Shown here one piece after another: positions 16,914-25,780 of a DNA stretch of 64,000 nucleotides (position 1 is its first letter; every line of letters starts with the position of its first letter). Made by a program: the position numbers and the translations under genes. The stretch spans positions 11,117 to 75,116 of the forward strand of contig CAYTOA010000015.1 in the NCBI GenBank assembly GCA_964439265.1, written 5' to 3'. The notes under the pieces are model-generated. The model did no database searches and was not told the DNA's origin. It worked only from the letters and a program-made list of their open reading frames with translations. Origin of the DNA: JAGVPT01 sp964439265. Lineage in GTDB: Bacteria; Bacteroidota; Ignavibacteria; UBA10030; UBA8401.

Positions 16914-17633
16914 ATGAAACAAGGAATGTTCAATACAATCCTGATCGTCGCAGCCTTTTTGATTGGGTTTGCTATATTTGAATTCTTGCTTCCCGAGTTC
17001 ATCCAAAAGGGAGGTCCGTTGGTGGTTGCGCTGCTTGCTCTTTCGATCATGGTTGTCACGTACGTCATCGAAAGACTCCTCTCACTCCGCAAAGCGCAGG
17101 GAAAGGCGTCTTTGGAAAAATTCCTGGTCGTGTTGATCAAACACGTTTCAGCCGGCGAGCTCGATTCAGCAATTTCTGCATGCGATGGTCAGCGCGGCTC
17201 GCTCGCCAACATCATCAAATCGGGTTTGGAGCGTTTCCGCGAAATTTCCAGCGACAAGTCGATGGAAGCCAAAGACAAGATGGGCGAAGTGCAGCGTGTC
17301 ATCGAAGAGTCGACCATGCTGGAAATGCCGATTCTGGAGAAGAATCTCATCGCCCTTTCGACGATCGCTTCGATTGCAACCATGGTCGGTTTACTCGGAA
17401 CGGTTATCGGGATGATCCGAGCGTTCGCCGCGTTGGCGCATGCCGGTTCCGCCGACGCCGTACAGCTTTCGCAGGGTATCTCCGAGGCGCTGATCAACAC
17501 AGCCGGCGGAATTTCGATAGCGATTGCATCGATCGTCAGCTATAACTTCTTTACAACGAAAATTGACGGCATGACGTACATGATCGACGAGGCAAGCTAC
17601 GACATCCTCCAAAATTTGAAATCCAAACTTTAA
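16914..17633 (+). CDS. MotA/TolQ/ExbB proton-channel family protein
   Basis: A 239-residue inner-membrane protein with three predicted spans: one at residues 6-27, one at 33-52, and a C-terminal pair-like region in LIALSTIASIATMVGLLGTVIGMIRAF and AGGISIAIASIVSYNFF. The GLLGTVIGMI segment and following ALAHAG stretch are typical of ExbB/TolQ. With ExbD it forms the proton-driven motor that energises TonB. Upstream GGAG supports ATG 16914. It heads an ExbB-ExbD-ExbD-TonB cluster whose genes are 17-60 bases apart. Confidence 0.9.
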   Translation: MKQGMFNTILIVAAFLIGFAIFEFLLPEFIQKGGPLVVALLALSIMVVTYVIERLLSLRKAQGKASLEKFLVVLIKHVSAGELDSAISACDGQRGSLANIIKSGLERFREISSDKSMEAKDKMGEVQRVIEESTMLEMPILEKNLIALSTIASIATMVGLLGTVIGMIRAFAALAHAGSADAVQLSQGISEALINTAGGISIAIASIVSYNFFTTKIDGMTYMIDEASYDILQNLKSKL

Positions 17634-17655
17634 AAGCGAGTAGAAAGAAGTATCT

Positions 17656-18120
17656 ATGCCAAAAATTCACGGAAAACGCATTGGCTTCAAACTGGACATG
17701 ACGCCGATGGTTGATGTTGGGTTTCTTCTGCTGACATTCTTTATGTTGACGACCCAATTCAAGCCGTCCGAAGACCTGCAGATCACTCTTCCCTCATCTC
17801 ATTCTGTTTTCAAAATTCCCGGTGCTGACGTTATTACGCTGACCATCGGAAAAGAAGGGCAGATCCTGCTCGGCGTTGATTCGCAGAATCTGCGCGAAGC
17901 CCTTTTCGGAGTGGGAGCAAAAATGAAAGGTGCTGTGGAAGTGCAAACCAAGGATTTGCCAAACCTTCTCATTCAGGCCCGTCAGAGCAACCCCCGGTTG
18001 AAGACAGTCATCAAAGCCGACAAAGACGTCGACTACGGAGTCATTGAAGACGTCATGGACATCCTTCAAAAGGTGAACATCACGCGCTTCAATCTTGTGA
18101 CCGAATTAGATAAGAATTAA
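17656..18120 (+). CDS. ExbD/TolR-family biopolymer transport protein (first copy)
   Basis: A 154-residue bitopic protein. One membrane span (MVDVGFLLLTFFMLTTQF, about residues 17-34) carries the Asp essential for proton transfer in this family (DMTPMVDVGF). The periplasmic part ends with VIKADKDVDYGVIEDVMDILQKVNITRFNLVTEL, the standard ExbD/TolR dimer domain. It works with the ExbB-like protein upstream. A second ExbD lies directly downstream; the two differ clearly in their periplasmic parts, so they are diverged paralogues and may form a mixed dimer. Confidence 0.92.
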   Translation: MPKIHGKRIGFKLDMTPMVDVGFLLLTFFMLTTQFKPSEDLQITLPSSHSVFKIPGADVITLTIGKEGQILLGVDSQNLREALFGVGAKMKGAVEVQTKDLPNLLIQARQSNPRLKTVIKADKDVDYGVIEDVMDILQKVNITRFNLVTELDKN

Positions 18121-18137
18121 AATGAAGGAACACTGCA

Positions 18138-18635
18138 ATGGCTGAAGTTGATGTAAAACAATCGCGCGGCAAGCAGAAGCATTCAAAGAAAAAGAAACGC
18201 CGCATCGGCGTCCGTATCGACATGACGCCAATGGTGGATATCGCCTTCTTGTTGTTGACTTTTTTTATGTTGACGACGACGATGAACAAGCCGCAGGCAA
18301 TGGAAATAAACTTGCCCCCCAGCGATAAGGGTATTGTCAACAAAATTGACGTACCCGCCTCGAATCTTTTGACGCTTCGTATATCTGAGAACGGAACCAT
18401 TTACTGGAATATCGGGATCGATAAACCGGAGAAGGTAACAGCCGCCGACCTGAAGAAAATATTGAAAGAAAAAAACAGCGCGAACCCGAAGTTGATCACT
18501 CTTATTAAGGTAGACCGCAAAGGGAAGTATATCATGATGGTTAACATCATGGATGAGTTGAACGTTTGCGATGTTACCCGTTTCAGCCTCGCGCCGTTCG
18601 AAGATAAAGACAAACAACTCATTGAAAAAATTTAA
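18138..18635 (+). CDS. ExbD/TolR-family biopolymer transport protein (second copy)
   Basis: A 165-residue paralogue of the preceding ExbD. The cytoplasmic N-terminus is strongly basic (KQKHSKKKKRRIGVRIDMTP) and the membrane span is MVDIAFLLLTFFMLTTTM with the conserved Asp. The periplasmic domain contains LITLIKVDRKGKYIMMVNIMDELNVCDVTRFSLAPF. Two ExbD genes beside one ExbB are common in FCB-group TonB systems. AGGA precedes ATG 18138. Confidence 0.92.
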   Translation: MAEVDVKQSRGKQKHSKKKKRRIGVRIDMTPMVDIAFLLLTFFMLTTTMNKPQAMEINLPPSDKGIVNKIDVPASNLLTLRISENGTIYWNIGIDKPEKVTAADLKKILKEKNSANPKLITLIKVDRKGKYIMMVNIMDELNVCDVTRFSLAPFEDKDKQLIEKI

Positions 18636-18694
18636 CAACGAAGAGAACGGTCGTCGTTGGCATGAAGAGGTATTTAGGAAGGAGTTAAAAACGT

Positions 18695-19432
18695 ATGTCA
18701 GCAACTGCACCAAGCGTAAATGTAAAATATGGTGCGTATGAACTTCGCGGATTGTACCAGAAGTACGCAATACGCGCATTGATGTTTGCGGCGGTTTTTC
18801 ATCTCGCCGGGATTGGCGTCTATTATGGAGCTGTCTATCTAACGACCGATGATGAACCCGTGTATACTGTTCGCATCATGAAATACAGCGATCTCGGTCC
18901 GCCCCCGTCAATCACAAACTCTCAGGCAGCTCCCGCCGTTTCAGTGTCGGCAGCGGCCGCAAAGCCGACTGTCGGAACACCGGTTCCCGTCCCCGATGCT
19001 GAAATCAGTCCCGAAGCAACAATTGCTTCTCAAACCGAACTGCAGCAGATCGGCCCTGTCGGCGATCCGAACGCGAGCGGAAGCGGCGGTCCGGTTTCAA
19101 TTCAGAACGACGTGAAGATCGAGGATGACGGCCCCCCGCCAGATTTTGTGCCGGTAGAGAAACAGCCGGTGCCGGTGAAGAACCCGTCCCCGATCTATCC
19201 AGAAATTGCCCGGCGCGCCGGAGTCGAAGGTACGGTATGGGTAAAGATTTGGGTCGATAAAGAAGGGAAAGCGAAAAAAGCCCAGGTGCTGAAATCGGAT
19301 GCGGAACTGTTTAACCAGGCCGCGATCGAAGCAGCTATGCAATGGGTCTTCACTCCCGCCGTCATGAATAACGGCCCCGTGGCAGTGTGGGTTTCCATTC
19401 CGTTCAAATTCAAATTGAACCAAGGACATTAA
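18695..19432 (+). CDS. TonB-family energy transducer
   Basis: A 245-residue protein anchored by one N-terminal span (ALMFAAVFHLAGIGVYYGAVYL, about residues 28-49). A Pro/Ala/Val-rich linker crosses the periplasm, and a TonB C-terminal domain starts at about residue 160 (PSPIYPEIARRAGVEGTVWVKIWVDKEGKAKKAQVL ... AAIEAAMQWVFTPA, shown here in parts). It carries energy from the ExbBD motor to outer-membrane TonB-dependent receptors; none is in the window. GGAG ahead of ATG 18695 supports the start. Confidence 0.92.
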   Translation: MSATAPSVNVKYGAYELRGLYQKYAIRALMFAAVFHLAGIGVYYGAVYLTTDDEPVYTVRIMKYSDLGPPPSITNSQAAPAVSVSAAAAKPTVGTPVPVPDAEISPEATIASQTELQQIGPVGDPNASGSGGPVSIQNDVKIEDDGPPPDFVPVEKQPVPVKNPSPIYPEIARRAGVEGTVWVKIWVDKEGKAKKAQVLKSDAELFNQAAIEAAMQWVFTPAVMNNGPVAVWVSIPFKFKLNQGH

Positions 19433-19439
19433 GAATACG

Positions 19440-19658
19440 ATGGATCCTTACAGGCCGATGGTGTACCTCGGCTACGCACTGTCGGGATTTCTGTTCATCT
19501 GCGGCATCGTTATCGCGACAGGGATTTTTATGCCCCCCACAATGCCCCAGAAGTTCCGGATCATGTTTGGTATTGTGATGCTGTTATACGGTATTTATCG
19601 GTTCGTCAACATCCGGATACAACAGCAGCAAAGAAATGAAGACCGCTTCCATTCATAG
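19440..19658 (+). CDS. Small two-span membrane protein downstream of TonB
   Basis: A 72-residue protein with two hydrophobic segments (YLGYALSGFLFICGIVIATGIF and FRIMFGIVMLLYGIYRFVNI) and a Gln-rich charged tail. It starts seven bases after the TonB stop and its last 23 bases overlap the start of the PstS-like gene. That tight packing supports real coding and coupling to the transport cluster. No family is recognised; a structural accessory subunit is a guess. Confidence 0.65.
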   Translation: MDPYRPMVYLGYALSGFLFICGIVIATGIFMPPTMPQKFRIMFGIVMLLYGIYRFVNIRIQQQQRNEDRFHS

Positions 19659-20565
19659 TCTGGCACTATCCCTTTCCCTGCTTCTCACTTGGACGGGCTG
19701 TCAAAAAGATACGCGCGACCTACCGACGCGGGGGAGCCTTGTTGTCATCTCGTCAGAGGACATATTTCCCGTCATTGACGCGGAAGTAAAAGAGTTTCAG
19801 TCGATGTACCACGAGGCGCACGTCACACATTTGCAATCGACACCTCGCGATGCGGTTGCCCAGCTGCTGAACGACAGCGTCAAGGTCATTCTGAGCTCAC
19901 GTCAATTCAACGACGAAGAAAAAGGGGTGATCGCGAAATACAAACTTGAGGTGGATACGTTCAAGGTCGCGTACGAGGCGGCCCTCGTGATCGTCAATGA
20001 AAAGAACTCCCTTACCAAAATCAAAGTCGGTGAACTAAAGGACATCTTGCTCGGGAAATCAAAGACGTGGCATGATCTGGGGGAAACGAAGGTTTCGGGC
20101 AGGATCGTCGTGGCGCTCACAATACCGAACAGCGGGATGTACGACTACGTGAAGAAGCGCATTACAAATTCCCGGCAATTTGCCGATGTCGTGTATCCGT
20201 GCACAGCGTCAAAAGACGTTATCTCTTATGTTGCGGCTCATGACAACGCGATCGGTTTTGTGAACCAGGCCTGGGTCAATTCTGCTCCGGCAAATACACG
20301 GATATTAGATATCGGAGACCCGGGTTTTGCGCGGGACTCAACGTCGACAACGTTAGAGTATTTCTATCCCTTTCAGGCTCATGTGTACCGCGGCTACTAC
20401 CCTTTGACCCGTACGTTATACATTTTTTCAAGAAATGCCGGCAACGGGGTTGGTATCGGTTTGACCGCTTTTATGACGGGGGCCGAAGGGCAAAAATTAT
20501 TTCTTAAAAGCGGTCTGGTGCCTGCCACCATGCCTGTCCGTCTTGTTCAACCTGAAGACCAGTAA
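19636..20565 (+). CDS. PstS-like substrate-binding lipoprotein
   Basis: A 309-residue periplasmic-binding-protein-fold protein. The N-terminus ends in a lipobox (LTWTGC, Cys near residue 22). The body has features of phosphate-binding PstS proteins: ILSSRQFNDEE, AALVIVNEKNSL, VGELKDILLGKSKTWHDLG, PNSGMYDYVKKR, and YYPLTRTLYIFSRNA near the end. No pstCAB or phoU genes are nearby. It sits in a TonB cluster instead, as in several Bacteroidota where such proteins accompany ExbD/TonB genes. The ligand is uncertain. The start overlaps the preceding gene. Confidence 0.82.
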   Translation: MKTASIHSLALSLSLLLTWTGCQKDTRDLPTRGSLVVISSEDIFPVIDAEVKEFQSMYHEAHVTHLQSTPRDAVAQLLNDSVKVILSSRQFNDEEKGVIAKYKLEVDTFKVAYEAALVIVNEKNSLTKIKVGELKDILLGKSKTWHDLGETKVSGRIVVALTIPNSGMYDYVKKRITNSRQFADVVYPCTASKDVISYVAAHDNAIGFVNQAWVNSAPANTRILDIGDPGFARDSTSTTLEYFYPFQAHVYRGYYPLTRTLYIFSRNAGNGVGIGLTAFMTGAEGQKLFLKSGLVPATMPVRLVQPEDQ

Positions 20566-20580
20566 AACGAGGAAGCCCCA

Positions 20581-22302
20581 ATGCACTATCTATGTAAACG
20601 AATCATACTCCCTTTTATTCTTGTTGCTTTGTCCGAGAATCTACTCGCGCAGGACGACCTCGCCCTTGGGAAAGACGCGCTTCAGCAAAAATCATACGAT
20701 GCCGCTATCGAGTACCTGGTGAAAGCACAGAAGACCGCGCCGCGTGTCGTAGAGACAAATTTCTACCTCGGAGAAGCTTATCGATTGAAGGGGGTGAAGG
20801 ATTCAGCGGAGATCTTTTTGCAGCGCGCCGTTGATATCAACGAAACGTACGTCGCCGGATGGTCTTCGCTGGGGACACTGATGATCAAGACCGGGCAATG
20901 GGACAAAGCGGCGAAAGTGTTCGCTGCCTCGACGAAAGCCAACAAGACAAGTCCGGACATGTCTCTCGCATACGCGAACGCATACCTCGACGTGGACTCC
21001 CTGGATAAGGCGATCGTCTACTTCTCCAAAGCGAAAGAGTTGAATGAGAACTTGCCGGAAGTCTATGTTGGGCTGGCGGAAGCATACGGGAGGCAGAACA
21101 TTGCCGTACTTGCAATCTCCAACTATCAAAGGGCAGCCGAGCTCGATTCAACGTCTGCTGTTATCCGATACAAGCTGGGAAAAGCGTTCTACAAGAACCG
21201 GCAGTACAACGACTGCGTCAGGGAATTTCAAGCGGCGATTAACCTCGACCCGACCAACGACGTTTACGTCTTCGACGTTGCCGACATTTTTTACCGTGCA
21301 AAACTGTGGCGCGAGTCGGCCTTGTTCTTTGCAAAATATGTTGTCTTGAAGAAGGATAACCCGGTCGCGTACGATGAATATGCTAAAGCGCTGTTCGGCG
21401 GCAAGTTCTACAAAGACGCTCTCCCTGTGCTCGAACAGGCGATGGCGCTCGACCCGAAAGCCTACGAGCTGAGGCCGATGCTCGCACGATCAGAGTACGA
21501 ATGCGGAGAATATCAGAAGGCCGTTGACAACTATAAAGTTCTTCCAAAGGATTCTCTCGTGTCGGAGGATTATATCCGGATCGGGCGTTCGTATGCAAAA
21601 TTGAAGGATGTCGACAACGCCATCGCGAGCTTCGAACGGTCGATTGTGTTGGATTCAACGTCGACAGAATGCGCTGCCGATCTTGCTCCTCTTTATATGC
21701 AGAAGAAAATGTATGACAAAGCGGCCAAACAGTACGAGAGAAAACTGAAAAGCGATCCGAAGAACGTCGGTGCTCTCGTAAACGGCGGCGTCTGCTACAT
21801 GGTGATCGGGAAATACGATACCGCGAAAACAATGATGAAAAAGGTTATTGAACTTCGTCCCGATTTCTTCCAGGCATACCTTTATGTCGCAAAGTGCTAC
21901 TATCTCTTGGATTCGCTCACCATGGCCGAGAAACAGTATCAGCTTGTCATTTCTATCATCGATACGATCAAGGTGGAGGGGAGCAGGGAAGAAAAATATG
22001 GAGCGCAGCTTCTTGAAGCCAACAAGTTTATCGGCTTGATCGAGCTTCTTGCGAAACGCTATCCCCCCGCGATCGAGTATTTGAAAAAGGCGATTGCGTA
22101 CGAACCAAAGGAAAAGAAGGACCTCGAAGCTCATCTATGGCTCGCGCAATCATACGCCCTATCTTCCGGCAACCAGCAAATTAGCGCGGAAGCAGGACAG
22201 GATCTTAAACAAAAAGCGATCGATGAATACAAAGTCGTATTGAAGATCGATCCGAAGAATGCGACAGCCGGTAAAGAGCTGAAACAACTTGAAGGGGGCT
22301 AA
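20581..22302 (+). CDS. TPR-repeat secreted protein
   Basis: A 573-residue protein with a signal peptide (IILPFILVALSENLLAQ). A long series of tetratricopeptide repeats follows from about residue 30 to the end, for example AIEYLVKAQKTAPRVVETNFYLGEAYRLKG and AKQYERKLKSDPKNVGALVNGGVCYMVIGKYDTA (both are single-repeat stretches). It is probably a periplasmic scaffold. The position 15 bases after the PstS-like gene in the TonB cluster suggests a role with it. GAGGA lies 5' of ATG 20581. No enzymatic domain is seen. Confidence 0.88.
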   Translation: MHYLCKRIILPFILVALSENLLAQDDLALGKDALQQKSYDAAIEYLVKAQKTAPRVVETNFYLGEAYRLKGVKDSAEIFLQRAVDINETYVAGWSSLGTLMIKTGQWDKAAKVFAASTKANKTSPDMSLAYANAYLDVDSLDKAIVYFSKAKELNENLPEVYVGLAEAYGRQNIAVLAISNYQRAAELDSTSAVIRYKLGKAFYKNRQYNDCVREFQAAINLDPTNDVYVFDVADIFYRAKLWRESALFFAKYVVLKKDNPVAYDEYAKALFGGKFYKDALPVLEQAMALDPKAYELRPMLARSEYECGEYQKAVDNYKVLPKDSLVSEDYIRIGRSYAKLKDVDNAIASFERSIVLDSTSTECAADLAPLYMQKKMYDKAAKQYERKLKSDPKNVGALVNGGVCYMVIGKYDTAKTMMKKVIELRPDFFQAYLYVAKCYYLLDSLTMAEKQYQLVISIIDTIKVEGSREEKYGAQLLEANKFIGLIELLAKRYPPAIEYLKKAIAYEPKEKKDLEAHLWLAQSYALSSGNQQISAEAGQDLKQKAIDEYKVVLKIDPKNATAGKELKQLEGG

Positions 22303-22367
22303 GTTATATCCAAAGATCATGCTTCCATTCATCTACTCATCACAAACAATTACAGTAAAGGTGATAT

Positions 22368-23405
22368 ATGCATTTTTCTAAGCATTCGATCCTGCCGATG
22401 AATCTGCTTGCTCCTGTGCTTGTCGTCCTTACATTTTTGATTTCTTCGTGCAGTAAGCCGCAAGCGCCGGTGATCAAGGAATGGGATTTGTACCAGGATC
22501 CTTTTTTTGGGTTCGAACTGCAGTATCCAAAGGGATGGTTAGTGAATGCTGAAACCAATCGGATCAAGGTTTATTCTTCGCAGGAGGCCGCAACGTGGTT
22601 CTTTGACCCTTCGAGCGGCGGCAAGAACGGCGTTGAAATTCTTTTTGGCTTTGAGAATTTCGCAACGGCTGGCGTATCAACCCTCGACGCTTATGTTGCG
22701 CAGACGAAGGATAAGCTTTCCGGCATCGGGGTTATCAGCGGCGGTCAGCCCGACTCTCTCGGAAAAGAGCACGGCCAAGCGGTTTCCTATTCTTCGAAAA
22801 TCAGCAAGAGTGTCACAATTTACGGCCGCAGAATCATAGTCATGAGGGACAGCGTTTTCTACTATGTTAACTTCGCGGGCTTCAATGAGGACTACGATCT
22901 CTACGCCGGTGTCTTTGATACAGTATTGAATTCAGTCAAACTCCCGAAGCCGAAAGTCGCGGTCACGAAAGTTGACGAGTCAAAACCGTCTGCCGAGTTG
23001 ACGAAATACCCGGGCGAATTCTTCGAAATACAGTATCCGGATAATTTTGAGTATACCTTCCCGCCAAAGAAGGGGGAAACAACATTCTCGATGAACATCC
23101 ACCATAAGATTCGTCAGGATTGTGCGATCCAGATAGATATTTTTCCGGCAAAGAAGCTGACAGTCGATAAGGTGTTCGACCAGAACAAGGGCAAGTTCAA
23201 CCCCAAATCAACGAAGGAGACGAAGATTGACGGCCTCGACGCAAAATACTTGACGTATGCCCCGGAGCCAAAAGTGGGAGGCCGTGCGTATTTTGTCGTG
23301 AAAAACGACAAAGTTTACCGACTGGTTGTTACGTGGTATCAACCGATGGCCGATGATTATGTCCCCGTCTTCGAGAAGGCGATTGCGAGCATGAAAATCA
23401 AGTAG
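22368..23405 (+). CDS. Lipoprotein with two PsbP/MOG1-like domains
   Basis: A 345-residue protein with a lipobox (LISSCS, Cys near residue 28). Two halves each begin with a matching strand pair: DPFFGFELQYPKGWLVN near residue 45 and GEFFEIQYPDNFEYTFPP near residue 215. This is the opening typical of PsbP/MOG1-fold domains. The second half ends in YFVVKNDKVYRLVVTWYQP. It is the last gene of the TonB-linked run and is followed by a strong terminator. The fold resemblance is by pattern only. Function is unknown. Confidence 0.78.
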   Translation: MHFSKHSILPMNLLAPVLVVLTFLISSCSKPQAPVIKEWDLYQDPFFGFELQYPKGWLVNAETNRIKVYSSQEAATWFFDPSSGGKNGVEILFGFENFATAGVSTLDAYVAQTKDKLSGIGVISGGQPDSLGKEHGQAVSYSSKISKSVTIYGRRIIVMRDSVFYYVNFAGFNEDYDLYAGVFDTVLNSVKLPKPKVAVTKVDESKPSAELTKYPGEFFEIQYPDNFEYTFPPKKGETTFSMNIHHKIRQDCAIQIDIFPAKKLTVDKVFDQNKGKFNPKSTKETKIDGLDAKYLTYAPEPKVGGRAYFVVKNDKVYRLVVTWYQPMADDYVPVFEKAIASMKIK

Positions 23406-23427
23406 CTCCTCAGACACTGAAGATGTG

Positions 23428-23467
23428 AAACCCCGAATTCTGGAGTGAGTTCGGGGTTTTCTTTTTT
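23428..23467 (+). terminator. Intrinsic terminator after the TonB-linked gene run
   Basis: AAACCCCGAA (23428-23437) pairs perfectly with TTCGGGGTTT (23450-23459) around a 12-base loop, followed by a T-rich tail to 23467. Confidence 0.88.
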
Positions 23468-23483
23468 GTGATCCGCTGGTTTG

Positions 23484-23512
23484 TTGAAACTGACCTATTA
23501 AATCACTATTTT
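23484..23512 (+). promoter_or_regulatory. Predicted promoter for the AMMECR1-MEMO operon
   Basis: TTGAAA (23484-23489), a 17-base spacer, TATTTT (23507-23512): the same boxes and spacing as before metF. It lies directly after the preceding terminator. The leader to ATG 23542 would be about 23 bases. Confidence 0.5.
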
Positions 23513-23541
23513 CCGATAGAATTTTTTGAAGGTCGTTTTCC

Positions 23542-24108
23542 ATGTTAAGTCCCGTCGAACGGAAAAAATTAATGGACATCGCATGGAACTCAATTCGGCG
23601 CACGGTTTGCGGGGAGGCTTTCGGTTTCTCGGGTGAGGACCTGCTGAGGATCGATCCCGAAAGCATGTTGTCTGAACCCGCGGGCGCATTTGTTTCGCTG
23701 TATTATAAGGGAGAATTGCGGGGCTGCTTAGGGCTCATCGTCGCCGAAACCTCGCTGGCCGAGACAGTGTCGCAGCTTGCCGGCCGTTCCGCCACAGAGG
23801 ATCCCCGATTCACAGCCGTCACAGAGGATGAGCTTGACGATCTTCAGGTAGAGATTTCCGTGCTCTCGCACCTTACCGAGATCTCGTCGATAGAAGAGAT
23901 TCAAATCGGTAAGCATGGAATCTTTATCGTAGCGGGAATGTATCGGGGACTGTTGCTGCCGCAAGTGGCAGTGAAATATCATTGGAACGTTATCCGTTTT
24001 CTCGAAGAAACGTGCGGGAAGGCTGGATTACCGCGGGACCAATGGAAACATGCAGAAACTAACATCTACATTTTTTCTGCCGAAATCATAGAACAAAAGC
24101 CGTCATGA
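23542..24108 (+). CDS. AMMECR1-domain protein (AmmeMemoRadiSam system protein A)
   Basis: A 188-residue AMMECR1-domain protein. The signature LRGCLGLI is near residue 58, preceded by AFVSLYYKGE; PRFTAVTEDELDDLQVEISVLS and GMYRGLLLPQVAVKYHWN follow, all hallmarks of the family. Such proteins occur in bacteria and archaea next to MEMO1 homologues, often with a radical-SAM enzyme (AmmeMemoRadiSam), and their biochemical role is unsettled. No radical-SAM gene is present here. The stop overlaps the next start as ATGA. Confidence 0.92.
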   Translation: MLSPVERKKLMDIAWNSIRRTVCGEAFGFSGEDLLRIDPESMLSEPAGAFVSLYYKGELRGCLGLIVAETSLAETVSQLAGRSATEDPRFTAVTEDELDDLQVEISVLSHLTEISSIEEIQIGKHGIFIVAGMYRGLLLPQVAVKYHWNVIRFLEETCGKAGLPRDQWKHAETNIYIFSAEIIEQKPS

Positions 24109-24941
24109 ATGAAGAGTCGTACGCCCGTCCGCCTGTCGTGGCGGGAATGTTCTATCCTGAGCATGAGCAGGAGCTCCGGAGTGCCGTTGAATTACTCATG
24201 GCCGAAGCAGCCCCTTTGCCTCGATCCAGTGATCTTCTCGGCTTGGTCGTGCCTCATGCCGGCTACCTGTATTCAGGTCGTACTGCTGCGCGGGCGTTCG
24301 CCCTCCTGAAGAATAGGCAAATCGGCACCGTTGTTCTCGTCGGACCAAGTCATAGGGAATACTTCGACGGCATCTCGGTTTTTTCCGGCGCCAGTTTCAA
24401 AACACCTCTCGGCGCGGTTGAAGTTGACGCTGCACTCCGCAGCGATTTGATAAAAAAATATCCGGGTCTTCAAAGCTCTACCGTTGGACACAAAGCCGAG
24501 CACTCGCTGGAAGTGCAGCTCCCTTTCTTGCAGCTAGCTGTGCGCAATTTGAAGATTCTTCCGATCGTAATGGGAGACCAAAAGCGGAAGTATTGCGAAG
24601 AATTAGGCGCTGCTCTCGCTGAGGTTGCTAAGGATCATGGAGTGCTTCTCGTTGCGAGTTCTGACCTCTCTCACTACCATCCTTCAGACATTGCACGAAA
24701 ACTTGATGCGGTTGCAATTGCCTCGATCCAAGAACTGAATTACGAGGCATTGATGTCGGACCTGGAGACGGACCACACGGAAGCATGCGGGGGCGGCCCC
24801 ATCGCCACGGTGTTATACGCTGCGAAAAAGTCCGGAGCCGGTTTTTGTGAGGTGTTGGATTCCTGCAATTCCGGGGACGTATCGGGAGACACTGAGCGGG
24901 TTGTCGGCTACGTTTCGGCGGCTCTATGGACAATTCATTGA
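24105..24941 (+). CDS. MEMO1-family protein (AmmeMemoRadiSam system protein B)
   Basis: A 278-residue MEMO1-fold protein related to extradiol dioxygenases. VAGMFYPEHEQEL opens it, followed by VVPHAGYLYSGRTAA (metal-site His), VGPSHREYFDGISV, GHKAEHSLEVQLPFLQ, VASSDLSHYHP and a conserved Cys region SCNSGDVSGD. Metal-ligand histidines expected for the family are present. It is coupled to the AMMECR1 gene by a four-base overlap and its last 16 bases overlap the next gene, so all three are likely made together. Confidence 0.92.
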   Translation: MNEESYARPPVVAGMFYPEHEQELRSAVELLMAEAAPLPRSSDLLGLVVPHAGYLYSGRTAARAFALLKNRQIGTVVLVGPSHREYFDGISVFSGASFKTPLGAVEVDAALRSDLIKKYPGLQSSTVGHKAEHSLEVQLPFLQLAVRNLKILPIVMGDQKRKYCEELGAALAEVAKDHGVLLVASSDLSHYHPSDIARKLDAVAIASIQELNYEALMSDLETDHTEACGGGPIATVLYAAKKSGAGFCEVLDSCNSGDVSGDTERVVGYVSAALWTIH

Positions 24942-25780
24942 GCGCACAACAAAAATTGCCTATCACGATAATCGGAGCGGGTCCAGTGGGAACCGCGCTC
25001 GCCCTCGCTCTCAAGCAGAAAAAATATCCACTCCGGCTTGTTCTAAGCAAAAGGGGGAAATCGGCGAATGTCCTCGGGCGGAGGCTGCGCGCACCGCATG
25101 GACGCCTGCAGTCGGAAGAATTCGAGGGCGTCGACGGAATTGTCTTTATCGCGGTCCCCGATGATGAAATCGAAAACGTCGTCCGAATACTTTCCCGTCG
25201 GTTTGGAGATTTTTCTCGGTCGATCGTCTTTCATACGTCCGGAGCGCTGCCTTCGGGGGGCCTTTCCCGATTGAAGCAAAAAGGGGCGTCGGTCGGCTCT
25301 TTTCACCCGCTTCAGACCTTTCCAAAATCCGGGAACACATCCGGCCGGTTGAAGAATATCTGGATCGGGATTGAGGGCGACCACAAAGCGGTGAAGACGG
25401 CGCAACGCGTCGTGCGCGATCTCGGCGCGCGAGCAATTCTTCTATCGGCGGGACAAAAGACCTTGTATCATGTCGCGGCAGTGTTCGCCTCAAATTATTT
25501 CATCACCCTTCTGTCCGTGATCGAGGAACTTGGCGCGCGGATCCGGGTGCCGAGAAAGAAAATATTGGCGATGCTTGAACCCCTCATCCTCCAGAGTCTT
25601 ATGAATGTTAAAATCAGTTCGGCGGCGGCTGCGCTCACGGGACCTATCGCGCGCGGTGACTTCGGCACAGTGAGGAATCATCGCAGGGAATTGTCCCGGC
25701 GGGGGCTCGAACATATCTCTCAATTGTATGGCGCACTCGCGAAGGAAACATCGAGGGTTGTGTCGAGGAAGGCAATGTAA
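24926..25780 (+). CDS. Rossmann-fold DUF2520 protein
   Basis: A 284-residue protein in two parts: an N-terminal NAD(P)-binding Rossmann domain (ITIIGAGPVGTALALAL at residues 13-29; VFIAVPDDEIENV) and a C-terminal helical DUF2520 domain (GQKTLYHVAAVFASNYFITLL). This resembles the ketopantoate-reductase/ProC/F420-reductase fold, so an oxidoreductase is likely, but the substrate is unknown. It overlaps the MEMO gene upstream by 16 bases, and its TAA shares one base with the next ATG. Confidence 0.88.
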   Translation: MDNSLSAQQKLPITIIGAGPVGTALALALKQKKYPLRLVLSKRGKSANVLGRRLRAPHGRLQSEEFEGVDGIVFIAVPDDEIENVVRILSRRFGDFSRSIVFHTSGALPSGGLSRLKQKGASVGSFHPLQTFPKSGNTSGRLKNIWIGIEGDHKAVKTAQRVVRDLGARAILLSAGQKTLYHVAAVFASNYFITLLSVIEELGARIRVPRKKILAMLEPLILQSLMNVKISSAAAALTGPIARGDFGTVRNHRRELSRRGLEHISQLYGALAKETSRVVSRKAM

